A stretch of 64,000 bases of DNA, from positions 216,264,484 to 216,328,483 of the forward strand of contig CAXKWD010000001.1 in assembly GCA_964059195.1 (NCBI GenBank), given 5' to 3'. The notes below the pieces were generated by a model, which searched no databases, had not been told where the DNA came from, and saw only the letters and a list, made by a program, of their open reading frames with translations. This DNA is from Ectobius pallidus. Its lineage: Eukaryota > Arthropoda > Insecta > Blattodea > Ectobiidae. Both the position numbers and the translations under genes were made by a program. Of the stretch, positions 21,461-32,310 are shown piece after piece. Each line of letters starts with the position of its first letter. The stretch's first letter is position 1.

Positions 21461-22535
21461 CAGGGTTGGAATGTTTAAAACAAGTGTTTAAAACATGTTT
21501 AAAACATGTTTAAAACAAGTGCTTGTGTTTTTTAAGTTTGTTTAAAACGATTTATATATATATACTACCCGCGCGCCATATCTTGAGCGCTGGATTTACG
21601 GGGAAGTGAGGGTCGGGGGGAACAAAACATAGCTATTCCTTCAGTCTTTCTGCAGTGTTGTCAACTAAAGAAATAACGTTTCAGCAGAATCGCGCGTATG
21701 GTATTTTATGTAGTGACTTTAATATACAACGATTTGAATGCAGTCCAATAATATAACGTGGTGACGGTATTGCGTAACAATTAATTACACGTCATAAGCC
21801 TTTGGTCATCAAATAAGAATATTATGCATAATATAGGCTCAATATTTTTACACTGGGTGACTAATTTTAAGCATAAAGAAGAGTCTTAGCAGAACATGCT
21901 TCACCATTTCGTGTTTTAAAACGTAAGAGAGGTAAGGGATCTAAAAGTGGAGAAAGCTATAGGCCTAATTTTAAACGTATTTAATACAAATTGTGAAAAG
22001 TTCGCTCAACTTTCAGTCCATGAAATTGACATCAGAGTTCACGGGATCGTCAGAAATTAGCACATACGGAATTCTTAAACAGGTGAGGAAAGTGTTGGAT
22101 GTACAATGAAGTGTTTGTGAAATCAGCAGTTCGAAAGATTGTATTTTTCCCCATAACTCGATGCGTCAGAAAAGATAATGTCAATAAATAAATAAATAAG
22201 AATCCTGAGACAGAATGAAAACTTAGTATTGAAGCCACTAGATGTCAGGGTGTATAGCGTACTTCGTGTTTCAATGTTGTCAGCTTAACCTACGAAGTTG
22301 AACGAAACCTACCGAATGAGGACTAGGGAGCCGAGCGCTCAAGAAATCGCGCGCGGGTAGTATATATATAATAGGCCCTATACATTAAAATGGTTGTTTT
22401 AAACAAAATGAACAATTTAAACTTTTTAAAAACAAACAACATTGTTGTTCACATAAAAAACGTTTTAAACAAAAAACAAAAAACCTTTTTTTGTTCTTTT
22501 TAAAAAAAAAAACATTTTTTTTTTTTCCAACCCTG
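21461..22535. mobile_element. hAT element with exact 8-bp duplication, holding a MITE
   Basis: CCTCGTAC at 21453-21460 and 22536-22543. Ends CAGGGTTGGAA and TTCCAACCCTG. Both subterminal regions carry iterated TTTAAAACA / TGTTTTAAA motifs, likely transposase sites. No transposase survives. The middle is a second element. Confidence 0.9.
21565..22360. mobile_element. GC-ended MITE inserted in the hAT element
   Basis: Ends CTACCCGCGCGC and GCGCGCGGGTAG, with pairing continuing through TCTTGAGCGCT / AGCGCTCAAGA. TATATATA lies on both sides. The GC-rich ends stand out from the AT-rich interior. A short basic peptide frame near 21920 is broken. Confidence 0.87.
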
Positions 22536-22543
22536 CCTCGTAC

Positions 22544-23149
22544 TATTCTGACTGCCTATTATCTGGATAGCTTGTGCATCTGGACTCACCGCGAATTTCA
22601 CGGTCACGAGCAGGTCTCACGGTTTCTTCTGCAATGTCGCCTGTCTCTCCCATGTCTCCCCTCCCTATTACCTTGAATCTGACAGTTTCACCGCATGTCT
22701 AATAGGAAGAGTTTTGCTTTAAGTAACTTCAAAGTTCTCTTCCCTCATGCAAGCGCGTCTGCTGAAGAGTTTCTCCACTTCATAATGAGTTGTGTGGAAC
22801 TCTAAAAGCCCCAGCCGTAGGGAAAAGACGACCAATATACAAGAATATTCTGACAGAATTGTTTGCTTTTACCTTCTGCAATGTCGTCAAGCGCATGCGA
22901 CAGTAGGTCTACAGTCTAAGTTCAAACAAAAGCGATGCGGAATGTCATTACTTTTTTAAAGTATTAATGTAAAAAAGCGGATTTTGTTTTATTTACTATA
23001 CATGATTTTTAAAATTACTACAATTTTTACTAATATAATGAGAACTGATGTCCTTTCGATGCCTGCAGGAATGTTGGATTGGAAATAAATACAGAATAAA
23101 CTAAGTAGCCTACATGGTCAACAAACGTCAAAATAATGCTCTACAAAAT
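22544..23149. other. Stretch without recognised features
   Basis: About 600 bases; nothing recognised. Confidence 0.5.
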
Positions 23150-23591
23150 ATTAGAATTGCCGGTAAATTCTGCGAACAAGTGAAAAATTCAAATATCTGG
23201 GAGCAATAATTACAGACACAAATAATATTACGGTAGAAGTTAAGTGTAGACTGAAATCAGGAAACGCTTGTTTTTATGAGTTCAGAAACTCTTTATTTTC
23301 TCGTCTCCGGTCCAGAAATCTAAAAATAAAGATTTATAATACAATTATCCGCCGGTTGTATTATATGGATGTCACACATGGCCGCTTACTCTTCGGAAAG
23401 AGATTGTTTCAAAACAGGATGCTCAGGAAAATATTTGGACCTAAGAGAAATGAAAATGGGGACTGGAGGAAACTGCATAACGACGAGCTTCATGATCTGT
23501 ACTCTTTACTAGATATAGTAGGGGTAATTAAATCACGTAGGGTGAGATGGGCTGGACATGTCGCGCGCATGGGGGAGGAAAGACATATCTG
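23150..23591 (+). pseudogene. RTE-like LINE RT C-terminal fragment
   Basis: With one frame change the plus strand codes SEKFKYLGAIITDTNN, SRLRSRNLKIKIYNTII, a decayed YGCETWxLT block, then GDWRKLHNDELHDLYSLLD and RWAGHVARMGEERHI. This is the thumb and tail of a reverse transcriptase, the same family as 8350-10756. It stops abruptly at 23591, before the family's GRPRRRWEDN block, at the junction with an inverted copy. Confidence 0.87.
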
Positions 23592-24000
23592 AATAATATT
23601 CACTATCTATCCTAATATTGTCCTCCCACCTGCGTCTAGGTCTTCCACGTGGTCCTTTCCCTTCGGGACTCCCAGTCAATACTTTTGAGATATGCCTTTC
23701 CTCCCCCATGCGCGTAACACGTCCACCCCATTTCATCCTCCGTGATTTAATTACCCTTACTATATCTGGTGACGAGTACAGATTATGAGGCTCATCATCA
23801 TGCAGTTTTCTCCAGTCCCCATTTTCATCTCTTTTAGGTCAGAAAATTTTCCTAAGCCCCCTGTTTTCAAACACTCTCAGATTATGTTCTTTCCGAAAAG
23901 TAAGTGGCCATGTCTCACATCCATATAATACAACCGGCAGGATAAGTCGCATAAATATTAATTTTTAGATTTCTGGACAGAAGACGAGAAGATAAGAGTT
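23592..24000 (-). pseudogene. RTE-like LINE RT C-terminal fragment, inverted copy
   Basis: On the minus strand, from about 24000: SSSVQKSKN-type sequence, YYMDVRHGHLLFG-like block, GDWRKLHDDEPHNLYSSPD and GRPRRRWEDNIRID, ending at 23592. It overlaps in family coordinates with the adjacent plus-strand copy, so the two form an imperfect palindrome. Neither retains the family's 3' end. Confidence 0.87.
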
Positions 24001-24507
24001 TTGAACTACATAGATTTTAGAAGAAGAAATTAAGCGATATCGTTCAGCTTTTAGCTGATTCTTGATGTTAACGCTATCTTACTCCGTTCTATTCGATGGA
24101 AGTCACGAGCAGACAAATTGGAGATGTCATTATTGCTTCTGTAACAACGGAAGCTTCTGCCTTAATAAGAGAAACGTGAGGAATGGGTTACAAGCTAAAT
24201 ACACGCAGTAAATGCTACGCCGTGCTTTGGGCAGAAGGCAACTTCTCCGCCGCAGCTGTGTTGCAGGCAGTCCAGTCACATGGCTGCAGGCGTCAGCGAC
24301 GCTTTGCAAAAAATTAAAACTTTTCGACATTTCCCGTCCCTCCTCAGTACTAGGCTGAATATATTCAACAATTCTAACGAAATGAGAATAAATAGAAAGT
24401 TTTCCTAGCAACTTTAATAATATTTTGAAATATATAATGCAACTTAAACTTATCTCCTCGTTTTAAAAAATATATAAGACAAATAAATAAAAATTATATA
24501 AGGCAAT
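24001..24507. other. Stretch without recognised features
   Basis: A 93-codon minus frame (24130-24411) is unlike any family I know and has no partner in the window; I do not call it a gene. Confidence 0.45.
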
Positions 24508-24945
24508 ATTATATTGCCGGTTGTATCATAAGGACATGAGACACGGTCGCTTACTCTTCGGGAAGAACATAATCTGAGTGTTCGAAAACAGGGGGCTTAG
24601 GAAAATTTTCTGACCTAAAAGAGATGAAAATGGGGACTGGAGAAAACTACATAATGACGAGCTTCATAACCTGTACTAGTCATCGGATATAGTAAGGGTT
24701 ATTAAATCACGGAAAATGAAATGGGCTGGACATGGGGGAGGAAAGACATATCTCAAAAATATTGACTGGGATACGCGAAGGGAAGAGAACACTTGGAAGC
24801 CCCAGATATAGGTGGCAGGACAATATTAGCATAAATTTAAGGGAAGTAGGACTAGCGAGGGATGGTTGGATGGAGTTAGGACAGAATAGGGTTGAATGGC
24901 GGGCTCAGGTAAATGCGGCAATGAACCTCTAGATTCCATAAAACA
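24508..24945 (+). pseudogene. RTE-like LINE RT C-terminus with stop
   Basis: Plus strand, interrupted frames: GDWRKLHNDELHNLY-type block with a stop, a 21-base deletion around the GHVARMGEERH block, then GEERHISKILTGIREGKRTL and RDGWMELGQNRVEWRAQVNA to the stop at 24932. A few bases of 3' untranslated sequence follow before an A run. It preserves the uninterrupted sequence (CTGACCTAAAAGAGATG at 24611-24627) where the two MITEs entered the 8.7-kb copy. Confidence 0.87.
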
Positions 24946-25379
24946 GAAAAAAAACTTGAGCATTTTATAATATTGAGATATTCAGTCTTGGAGCAATGTT
25001 CCAGAATTGGTAGCCTACATGTACGCGTTAAAAATATACTACAGAAAATACTATCGTACCGGTAATCAGAGCAAAATGCTTTCGGAAAATTGGCCGGCTA
25101 AAATTACATAAAAATTTGAGCTCCTGCGTTACCAGACTTATTACCCACTTATTTGTTATGAACTCAAGCGCCAGAATAGTTGGTAATCACTTCTTTTTTT
25201 TAACCTAAGGAGGCTGACAAAGAAAAACTTAAATTTTTCAATGGAAGATTTTCAAAAAATTGATTTCCTTGACTCTTCTTACTGGTCCATTTGCAAGGCT
25301 GTTTCCTAGGTTTCATTGATCTCTGTATTACATCGCAAATGCCGACTTGGATTGTCTTTTCAGTTTTACGTGCAAAAGT
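24946..25379. other. Stretch without recognised features
   Basis: About 430 bases, no partner seen. Confidence 0.5.
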
Positions 25380-25725
25380 ATCGACTTGGGTGTCATAGAG
25401 TAGCTGACTTTCCCCTACACGACCGAAATTTTTACTAGGTTTGCCATATCCTCCCTGCCTGTATTATCTTCATTAAGGTTACCCGACTCTCTCTGATTCT
25501 TCCCTATACGTCACAGTTCTTGACTAAGGTTGGTCAATTCTCCTCTCCACGTCACAAATTTTACCTGGGGTTACCCTACTCTTTCCTAAGGCCGTATTAT
25601 CCGTAAGTGTGACTCGGATTGTCAAATTTTCCCTATTGTCATAGTTTGCCATTCTTTCCCCTGTACGTCACAGATCTTGTCCTAGGTTGCCATCCTTTCC
25701 CCTATACGTCACAGATCTTGACTGC
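25380..25725. repeat. Degenerate minisatellite, about 45-base unit
   Basis: Recurring blocks near TTTCCCCTATACGTCACAG and TTGACTAGGTTGCCATTC, six to seven divergent copies. The last two units are the most alike. It is non-coding. Confidence 0.7.
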
Positions 25726-26677
25726 ACTAGGAGATGGGATGCAGGTGTCGCATGAATGGCAATGAAGAGAAGTCACTCAAGCAAATCCTCGCTATTACCG
25801 GCTACCCTGTCTTACCCTAAGCCAGCGCACTATAAAAATAACTTGAATTAGGTTACACATAATGAAGTCTGCAGTATATGTCCCAGTGGCGTTACTGTTC
25901 ACAATCTGAATACATTGTTCCTCTCCTTTCTTTTTAGTTGTTACTACGATTAGAATAGATAACATTATTATAGCAATGCATAGGTGAATTTGTTTTATGA
26001 AATGTGTGTTTAATATTTTTAACCCAGTTCAATTACTGTTATTGGTCATTTTAACTCAAGTCGCATAAAACTGAAATGTCGAGCTACGAGGTATTTCTAT
26101 TATTTTACTCAAATTTATCTAAATATTCAAATTGTAATAAAGCTGTTTCGTGACACACATTAAGGTGATCGAAAAGACGTACTCAAATCGCTGGATATAT
26201 CACAAAGAAATACAAAACTTGAACGCGAATTTCTCCACTTTAAAATTTTAAGAATTTAACTTAGGCTACACAAAACTCCCAGATAACAAGCTTATATTAG
26301 GCGAAATACTTCCACAATATTTAATATAACATTCTGTTAGAAACAACTTGGTGCCAAATATACCTGTGTTCAATCCCAAACCTTTCCGCAGTGCGTATGA
26401 TGTGGAGGGATATGACACTATTGATAGTGGTTCGTCCGTCAGATTGGGAAGTTAAATCTGGCGGTCATATTGGTGTCTTTTGACAATAGTAGGGTAATGG
26501 CAAGACCGGGTTTCCCCTCTACCCTTCCTCCCCTCATTATCATCACCCATACCCTACACTACACACACCCTTTTCTTCACATCTTACACTACTGTCAGTT
26601 ACACATCACCATATAATGTGGCCCGCCGAAGTAGTATTTAACTCGAAAATGGACCTCACTATCGACATCTATCCGCC
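25726..26677. other. Unassigned; possible repeat near 26390-26620
   Basis: 26390-26620 (ATGTGGAGGGATATGACAC to the pyrimidine-rich CCCTCTACCCTTCCTCCCC) looks like dispersed-repeat sequence, but I have no partner in the window and no pol III boxes. The rest is featureless. Confidence 0.35.
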
Positions 26678-27433
26678 TTAAGGGTATATGTACGTGAAGT
26701 ACCACAAAAATATAAAAAAATGCAGGTTCTAAAATGTTAAAATTTTACAAGAAAATGAACTCAAAAGTGGACTAAAATTACAGGATCCTATAAGAAGGCT
26801 TACTAGAACATAACTAGCTGATAAAAGTATAAAAAATTGACAAAGTTATTTTTAAATTACATGTTTTATAGGAGCATGAAAAAAATTAATTCAGATACAC
26901 TCATCACTTCCTGTAGAGATAGCATTTTTCTGGTTTCTCTGACACCTTTTATTTTTTTAATGCATATAATAAACATATTTTTCTACAAAGTAGACTACTT
27001 TTATACATCTAAAGTTATTATTTTTAATGCAATTAATTTTTATATATCGCATATAAAATATCTTGAAATTTGATCAATATTTCATGACACATTTTCTTTA
27101 ATTTTATACCTATGGGCATCATTGTAGTCTACTTTATGCATATATGCATGTAAAATTAGTGTAAAAAATTTCAGCCTTCTATCTCTAATGGTTGTGGAGC
27201 TATCTAACAATATGTGTGAAAAATAAGATTTACCGGGAAATTCAATTTTAAGTTCGTAGTGAATAGTAGCTCAGAGCACATAAACATATTTAAATGTCCA
27301 TTTAAATGGCACCAATAATTTCTAAACCTATATAAACAAAATACCAATGGATGCAGAAAATTCAGCACAATTTTTTAGTGCTATAAACAAAATAACATAA
27401 ATTTCAAAATAATTCACGTACATATACCCTTAA
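26678..27433. mobile_element. TTAA-flanked element E, copy 1
   Basis: TTAA at 26678-26681 and 27430-27433. Ends GGGTATATGTACGTGAA and complement. It is nearly identical, in reverse orientation, to 40473-41229. A 78-codon frame is present in both but begins with TTG and differs mostly at amino-acid-changing sites, so it is not evidently a gene. TTAA duplication is known for piggyBac and Sola3; the termini do not let me choose. Confidence 0.85.
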
Positions 27434-27810
27434 GGAGGACTCCAAATGCGTCATGGCAACAAGGTTGGGATTGGACGTACTCACACAATGGCGCCATGCA
27501 AAAATTACAAACTAGTAGGCCTATTTAGTAATCAGTTCAATTAGTGTGCGTAGTTTTATTATTTATTTAATTTCGAATCTATATAATAAGAGGAAGTATT
27601 TGTTTGTCTGTCTGTCTGTGCGCGATGCCCAGCGAATCTACTCCACACACAGATCTGAAATTTTAAATATAGACGAATGCACCTCGAATCCGGATTTTTA
27701 ATTTTCACTTTCGTTCGCGAGTTATGAGTGAAAAACTGGCGTTATCGAAGAATCAGTTTTCGGTATTACATTTCAACTGACAAATCAATTGCAGGAGGCT
27801 TTGCAATTTT

Positions 27811-28649
27811 ACTTCCTCTGCCCGTACCATAGGTACTATAGGTAGAGGAAGTATTGTTTTCGACCCTAAAATTCGAAGTTGAGTTTTTAGCATATATACA
27901 CGTTTCAAGGCCCCCTGAATCCAAAAATACTATTTTTGGAAACATGTCTGTGTGTGTGTCTGTGGTCTGTCTGTCTGTGTGGAAGTTTGTGAACAGGCTA
28001 GCTCCAAAACGGAAAATCGTATGAAAACAAAATTTCGTATTTGGGTCAGGTACCTTCTGAAGATGTGATTCGAAGATTGGCGACAAATTTCTCTTATTTT
28101 TAAGGGGACTTTACATGAAGAAATTTTCGTTTTTCTCGATTTTCTCGAAAACGGCTCTAACGATTTTCTTTAAAATTTGCACATGTGTTCCTTTTACTGA
28201 GAGCTAAAACTTTTATTTGAAACTTTTTTTCGAAAAAATTCTCTGAGGGTAGTTACAAGCCACCCACTGTTCACCCACTGTTTGTAGAAATTTTGTCTTG
28301 CGTGATGAACAACTGAATACGCACTCTTTTACGGCCTCTTATTCTATATAAGAATGTGAATTAAGAAAGATGTATTGTTGGCCATGCATAGAGTAAAGAA
28401 GTATCTGAGGGAAATATTTGATAAATTTCGGAAATTATTCTTTACGGCGGAAAGTTCAATAAACGTCTGCAGTCACTTGTTTTTATTTTTAAGTTTGTTA
28501 TATAGCCTGGGCTTTTCGTCGCATCATTGAAAGAAGAGATATTTATAGGATAATTAGCGTAAAATTGTGTCTTGCGATTCTGTAAAAGGATATGTGAATA
28601 CTGCTAACTTTTATTTGGGCAGAGGAAGTTATGTGACTTTCACATCAGA
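27811..28649 (+). mobile_element. TIR-like element J, copy 1 (inside Helitron)
   Basis: ACTTCCTCTGCCC at 27811-27823 pairs with GGGCAGAGGAAGT at 28617-28629. The left end is itself a hairpin. A TGTGTGTGTCTGTGG tract and a TCTCGAAAACGGCTC block lie inside. A diverged minus copy is at 33045-33720. Confidence 0.65.
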
Positions 28650-28825
28650 TTTTTTTGTCATAACTTGGAAATAAAAGCATCGGGATTTTTTTTCTTCAAT
28701 ATATGGCATGGAATTATCTATCGCTTTGGTTCTTTGAACTCACCTTGGTCAATTCGTTTGTTTATAATGTCAAATACAACACAGGCGCTTTCTAATCGTG
28801 GAACGCACTCCAAAGCCGGATTATT

Positions 28826-29264
28826 AAGAAAATCTTAAGACTTATTTTTAACCTGGCACCAAGGGAGTCGTTAAGAATGTTTTTAAAAAAATAACAATGC
28901 TTTAACAGTAACTGGAATTTTAATATACAAGGCTGCTTTCTTTTATTTTAACAACAACGAAAAGTTCATCTTTAATTTAGAATTACATGAGCATAACACA
29001 AGGAGCAAAGACGTTTTACATATTTTTAAATATCGAACTTTTAGATACACTAAATCGCCAGTTTACATTGTAACTCAAGTTATAAATAACTTATCAGCCA
29101 GTATTTTAAATGTGGAAAATCTCAGGTGTTTTAAATTAAGAGTATTTATATGAGAAGACATTTTATTTTTTTAAGGATCTTTCACTGCAGTCACTGTAAC
29201 CTTATTTCTTCTAAATAATATTGACTATGTCTATCTACACAATGTATAGCTACAAATGCAATAA

Positions 29265-29302
<38 letters not shown>

Positions 29303-29310
29303 TATTATTG
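28826..29310 (+). pseudogene. LINE RT C-terminus with (TTA)n tail (inside Helitron)
   Basis: With one indel near 28902 the plus strand codes KKILRLIFNLAPRESLRM, TVTGILIYKAAFFYFNNN, ELHEHNTRS and INNLSASILNVENLRCFKL to a stop at about 29152. The H-x-H-N-T-R block and the final F-K-x-x-L tail are standard C-terminal features of CR1/jockey-type reverse transcriptases. The insertion is 5'-truncated, keeps a 110-base untranslated region and ends in TTA repeats (29265-29309). Confidence 0.85.
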
Positions 29311-29421
29311 GCTGTTTCATTATAAGTTAATTATTAATCCTTTATTTAAAAACTTCATTTTCCTATAAGGGCGACTATTTTGCACGTGATAAATATTCCA
29401 CCTTAAACCCTTATACACTTA

Positions 29422-30007
29422 CGGTCTTACTAATAATCCAGTTGTAACATTTATACCAGGAATATACACAGCTGAGGAGAAGAACTGTACTAATAATCGT
29501 TGCATAAGGCTGAATGTGTGCAACCTTTACACAGCCTGGCACCCTTGTATAAACTTGACGTAAATAATCAAGATGGCCGATATCCGTAACAGTTGGTCGT
29601 TTCCTAGATGTCTGAGATTGAATTTTGAGGCTACGCATATTCTGAGCTGCTTTTGCGGAATTATAAACATTGTTCCTTGTTTGCGGGACATATTTCCATA
29701 CTTGTACCCATGATTACAGCTTTCTGAAAGCAATATAATGAAATACTGGGACTAGAATTACTGTCTGCAGACGATCCATCGTTGTTTGCCGCTGCACCGA
29801 TAGATGGCGTTCAGCAGTCCCTTCATAGCCAGGAGCTAGTAACGTCACATATAGAGTGACGTATTTGATGACGTTGGACGTACAAACCCGATGTACACTC
29901 GGCAGTTACACACCCGTTATTGGTAATGCGGCTTATGCAGAACTTACACGGTGAACAACCAAACAACCGTTCAACGCAGATATAAGCAGCTTTTATTAGT
30001 AAGGCTG
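29422..30007 (-). mobile_element. Harbinger-type MITE X, left copy (inverted)
   Basis: Ends CGGTCTTACTAATAATCC outside and TTATTAGTAAGGCTG inside. TTA flanks at 29419-29421. It is a near-identical inverted copy of 30011-30613, separated by only ATA. Confidence 0.85.
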
Positions 30008-30010
30008 ATA

Positions 30011-30613
30011 CAGCCTTACTAATAAAAGCTGCTTATACCTGCGTTGAACGGTTGTTTGGTTGTTCACCGTGCAAGTTCTGCATAAGCCGCATTACCAATA
30101 ATAGGTGTGTAACTGCCGAGGTTTGTAAGTCCAACGTCATCAAATACGTCACGCTTTTCATGACGTTACTAGCCTCAGGCTATGAAGGGACTGCTGAACG
30201 CCATCTATCGGTGTAGCGGGCAAACAACGATGGATCGTCTGCAGACTAATTGTAGTTTCAGTATTTCATTATATTGTTTTCAGAAAGCTGTAATCATGGG
30301 TACAAGTATGGAAATATGTCCCGCAAACAAGGAACAATGTTTATAATTCCGCTAAAGTAGCCCAGAATGTTTCATAACAAGTTACCTTAAGAATGGATGC
30401 ATAACCTCAAAATTCAATCTCAGACATCTACGAAGCGACCGGCTGTTACGCATATCGGCCATCTTGATTATTTACGTCAAGTTTAAACAAGGGGGCCAGG
30501 CTGTGTAAAGGTTGCACACATTCAGCCTTATGCAACGATTATTAGTACACTTTCTTTCCTCAGCTGTGTATATTCCTGGTATAAATGTTACAACTGGATT
30601 ATTAGTAAGACTG
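30011..30613 (+). mobile_element. Harbinger-type MITE X, right copy
   Basis: Ends CAGCCTTACTAATAA and GGATTATTAGTAAGACTG, TTA at 30614-30616. It carries about 25-33 extra bases near 30370-30400 relative to the left copy. Together the copies fold into a 1.19-kb hairpin. Confidence 0.85.
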
Positions 30614-31384
30614 TTACAGATTACTGGAGATACGAATGCTATGACCATTAAAAGTACGCTATAATTAATATTACAGAAATATTTTTATATATTCTGTGAC
30701 AGCATGTAGTACAAACATATTATAAAAACAAAGAGCTAAGGATTTCTCCACAATAAGAAGATTAAAAAGTGAGTAATAATAACATTCAGTGTTGTACGAT
30801 AAAGAACGTAGACAGAAGCATCCAGCTACAAAGGATTCTCGTTGACTAAAAACTGTTCAAAAAAAGAGACTACCACAGGATCTAATAATTTTTATGTATA
30901 ATAGCTGTTTTTAGCAAAGGGTATTATAATATAATTAATGTTTTTTAATCATTGACTTGAGATTTGTTATCTCATATTTTATAAAACATAATAGCTGTCT
31001 TTAGCAATTTTATTGCAATAATATTAATGTTTTTACTATAGACTTGAGATATTGTTGTCTCATTTTAAAATCTGTTAAATCATAATTTATAATTATATTT
31101 TAGTCTCTTTGTTTTTATAATATGTTTGTACTACATGCTGTCACAGAATATATAAAAATATTTCTGTAATATTAATTATAGCGTACTTTTAATGGTCATA
31201 GCATTCGTATCTCCAGTAATCTGTAAGTGTATAAGGGTTTAAGGTGGAATATTTATCACGTGCAAAATTAATCCTTTAGTTTATGAATTTTTCGCGTGTG
31301 TTAATAAATATGCTTTAATTATAATGTTCTTTATATTTCATTTACAAATTAATTATCGTGGACGAAGCCGCGGGCACCTGCTAG

Positions 31385-32049
31385 TAATTTATATGTAAAG
31401 AACAAACAGGGTAGGGGTAATTCTTCATAATTCCCCAAAGTCTGTAGGCCTAATCCTATACAATATGTAACAATAATGACAACTAACATTCTTGGTCTGG
31501 CTGCTACACACATTGCATTTAGGAAACACGCTGTAGTGAAAAAGCGAAAGTACGAACTATTTGAAAGTAGGAATTTTCAAAGGAAATAAATCTCACAAGC
31601 TGGCCGCCTGCATCAAACAGGGCAACTTCCGATCCAATCTGCTTTTTTATTTCATCCGCTTCCTTTTTTCCACATGAAGTGCATCTCCATTTTGTACAGG
31701 GAGGGGAAAGCGAAGCCGCCGGTCCCTAGGGAAGCGGGATGTGAACCCCGGCACATAAACAACTCCCCCATACAGTCGTATTTATTACATCCCAGGCTCA
31801 AGACAGCCCTTCTTAGCTCTGGCTTTCACTGCAAGTGCGGTGGCAAATTGATTCGTCATCATGATCATGTCTTTGCTAACGACATCAGAGTGCTTAGTGT
31901 GAACGAGATGAAATTCATGTAATCATACACGTCTCCTACTCAGGGGAATCACTCCCCTCCCCCCCCCAACAAAATTTAAGGGGAGTGAAAAAAAAAAACT
32001 AATGTAAAATAATGAACATTTCAGTAGACACAGAAATAATATAATACAA
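31385..32049. other. Stretch without recognised features
   Basis: Includes a C run (31962-31970) inside a small imperfect inverted repeat (CTCCCCTCC..). An 82-codon frame (31674-31922) is unrecognised and not supported. Confidence 0.45.
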
Positions 32050-32310
32050 AAGTCCGCCGCCATGTGTGTATAGGTACCATACTTGCCTTGTCCGGGTTCG
32101 ATTCCCGGCCGGGTAGTGGGTTTTTCAGTAACGAAAAATTCCCGGGTTCAAGGACTGGACATCACCCAGGAAAATTATAGGCTATATTTAAAAGCCTTAA
32201 AATAAAAGTAGTGACTACTAGAATAGGATATAGGGTATTCACAATAGATCTATTAAGGTCGCAGTGTTGAGAAGCAGGATGGCTAACACCCTCATTAATG
32301 TAATCTAATC
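32050..32310 (+). mobile_element. SINE-like repeat with pol III B-box
   Basis: A perfect B-box GGTTCGATTCC at 32095-32105 follows a degenerate A-box region. The body continues to about 32310 (GGCTAACACCCTCATTAATG). No target duplication found. Confidence 0.6.

Larger units (their letters stand above)
29377..31268. mobile_element. Foldback element Y with identical 164-bp arms
   Basis: The right arm (31105-31268) is the exact reverse complement of 29377-29421 joined to 30617-30735. The left arm is split by a MITE pair. The loop (30736-31104) is AT-rich with an internal tandem duplication of about 90-100 bases (AATAGCTGT..TTTAGCAA). ATTAATCCTTTA occurs at 29333-29344 and 31267-31278, a possible target duplication. 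No frame. Superfamily unknown. Confidence 0.85.
27578..31384 (+). mobile_element. Helitron carrying four layers of insertions
   Basis: Begins TC after A and ends CTAG before T, with hairpin GACGAAGCCGCGGGC at 31361-31375. Comparison with the intact copy at 13106-13805 shows its own sequence in five pieces: about 27578-27810, 28650-28825, 29311-29344, and 31269-31384, plus junction bases. The inserts are a TIR element, a LINE fragment, a long-armed foldback element, and inside that a pair of MITEs. Confidence 0.88.

Noticed and set aside
24130..24411. 93-codon minus frame in unique sequence
   Set aside because: No domain recognised and no supporting signals; kept only as a note in the spacer entry.
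26837..27073. Conserved 78-codon frame in element E
   Set aside because: Starts with TTG, hydrophobic AT-rich composition, and copy differences are mostly amino-acid changing.
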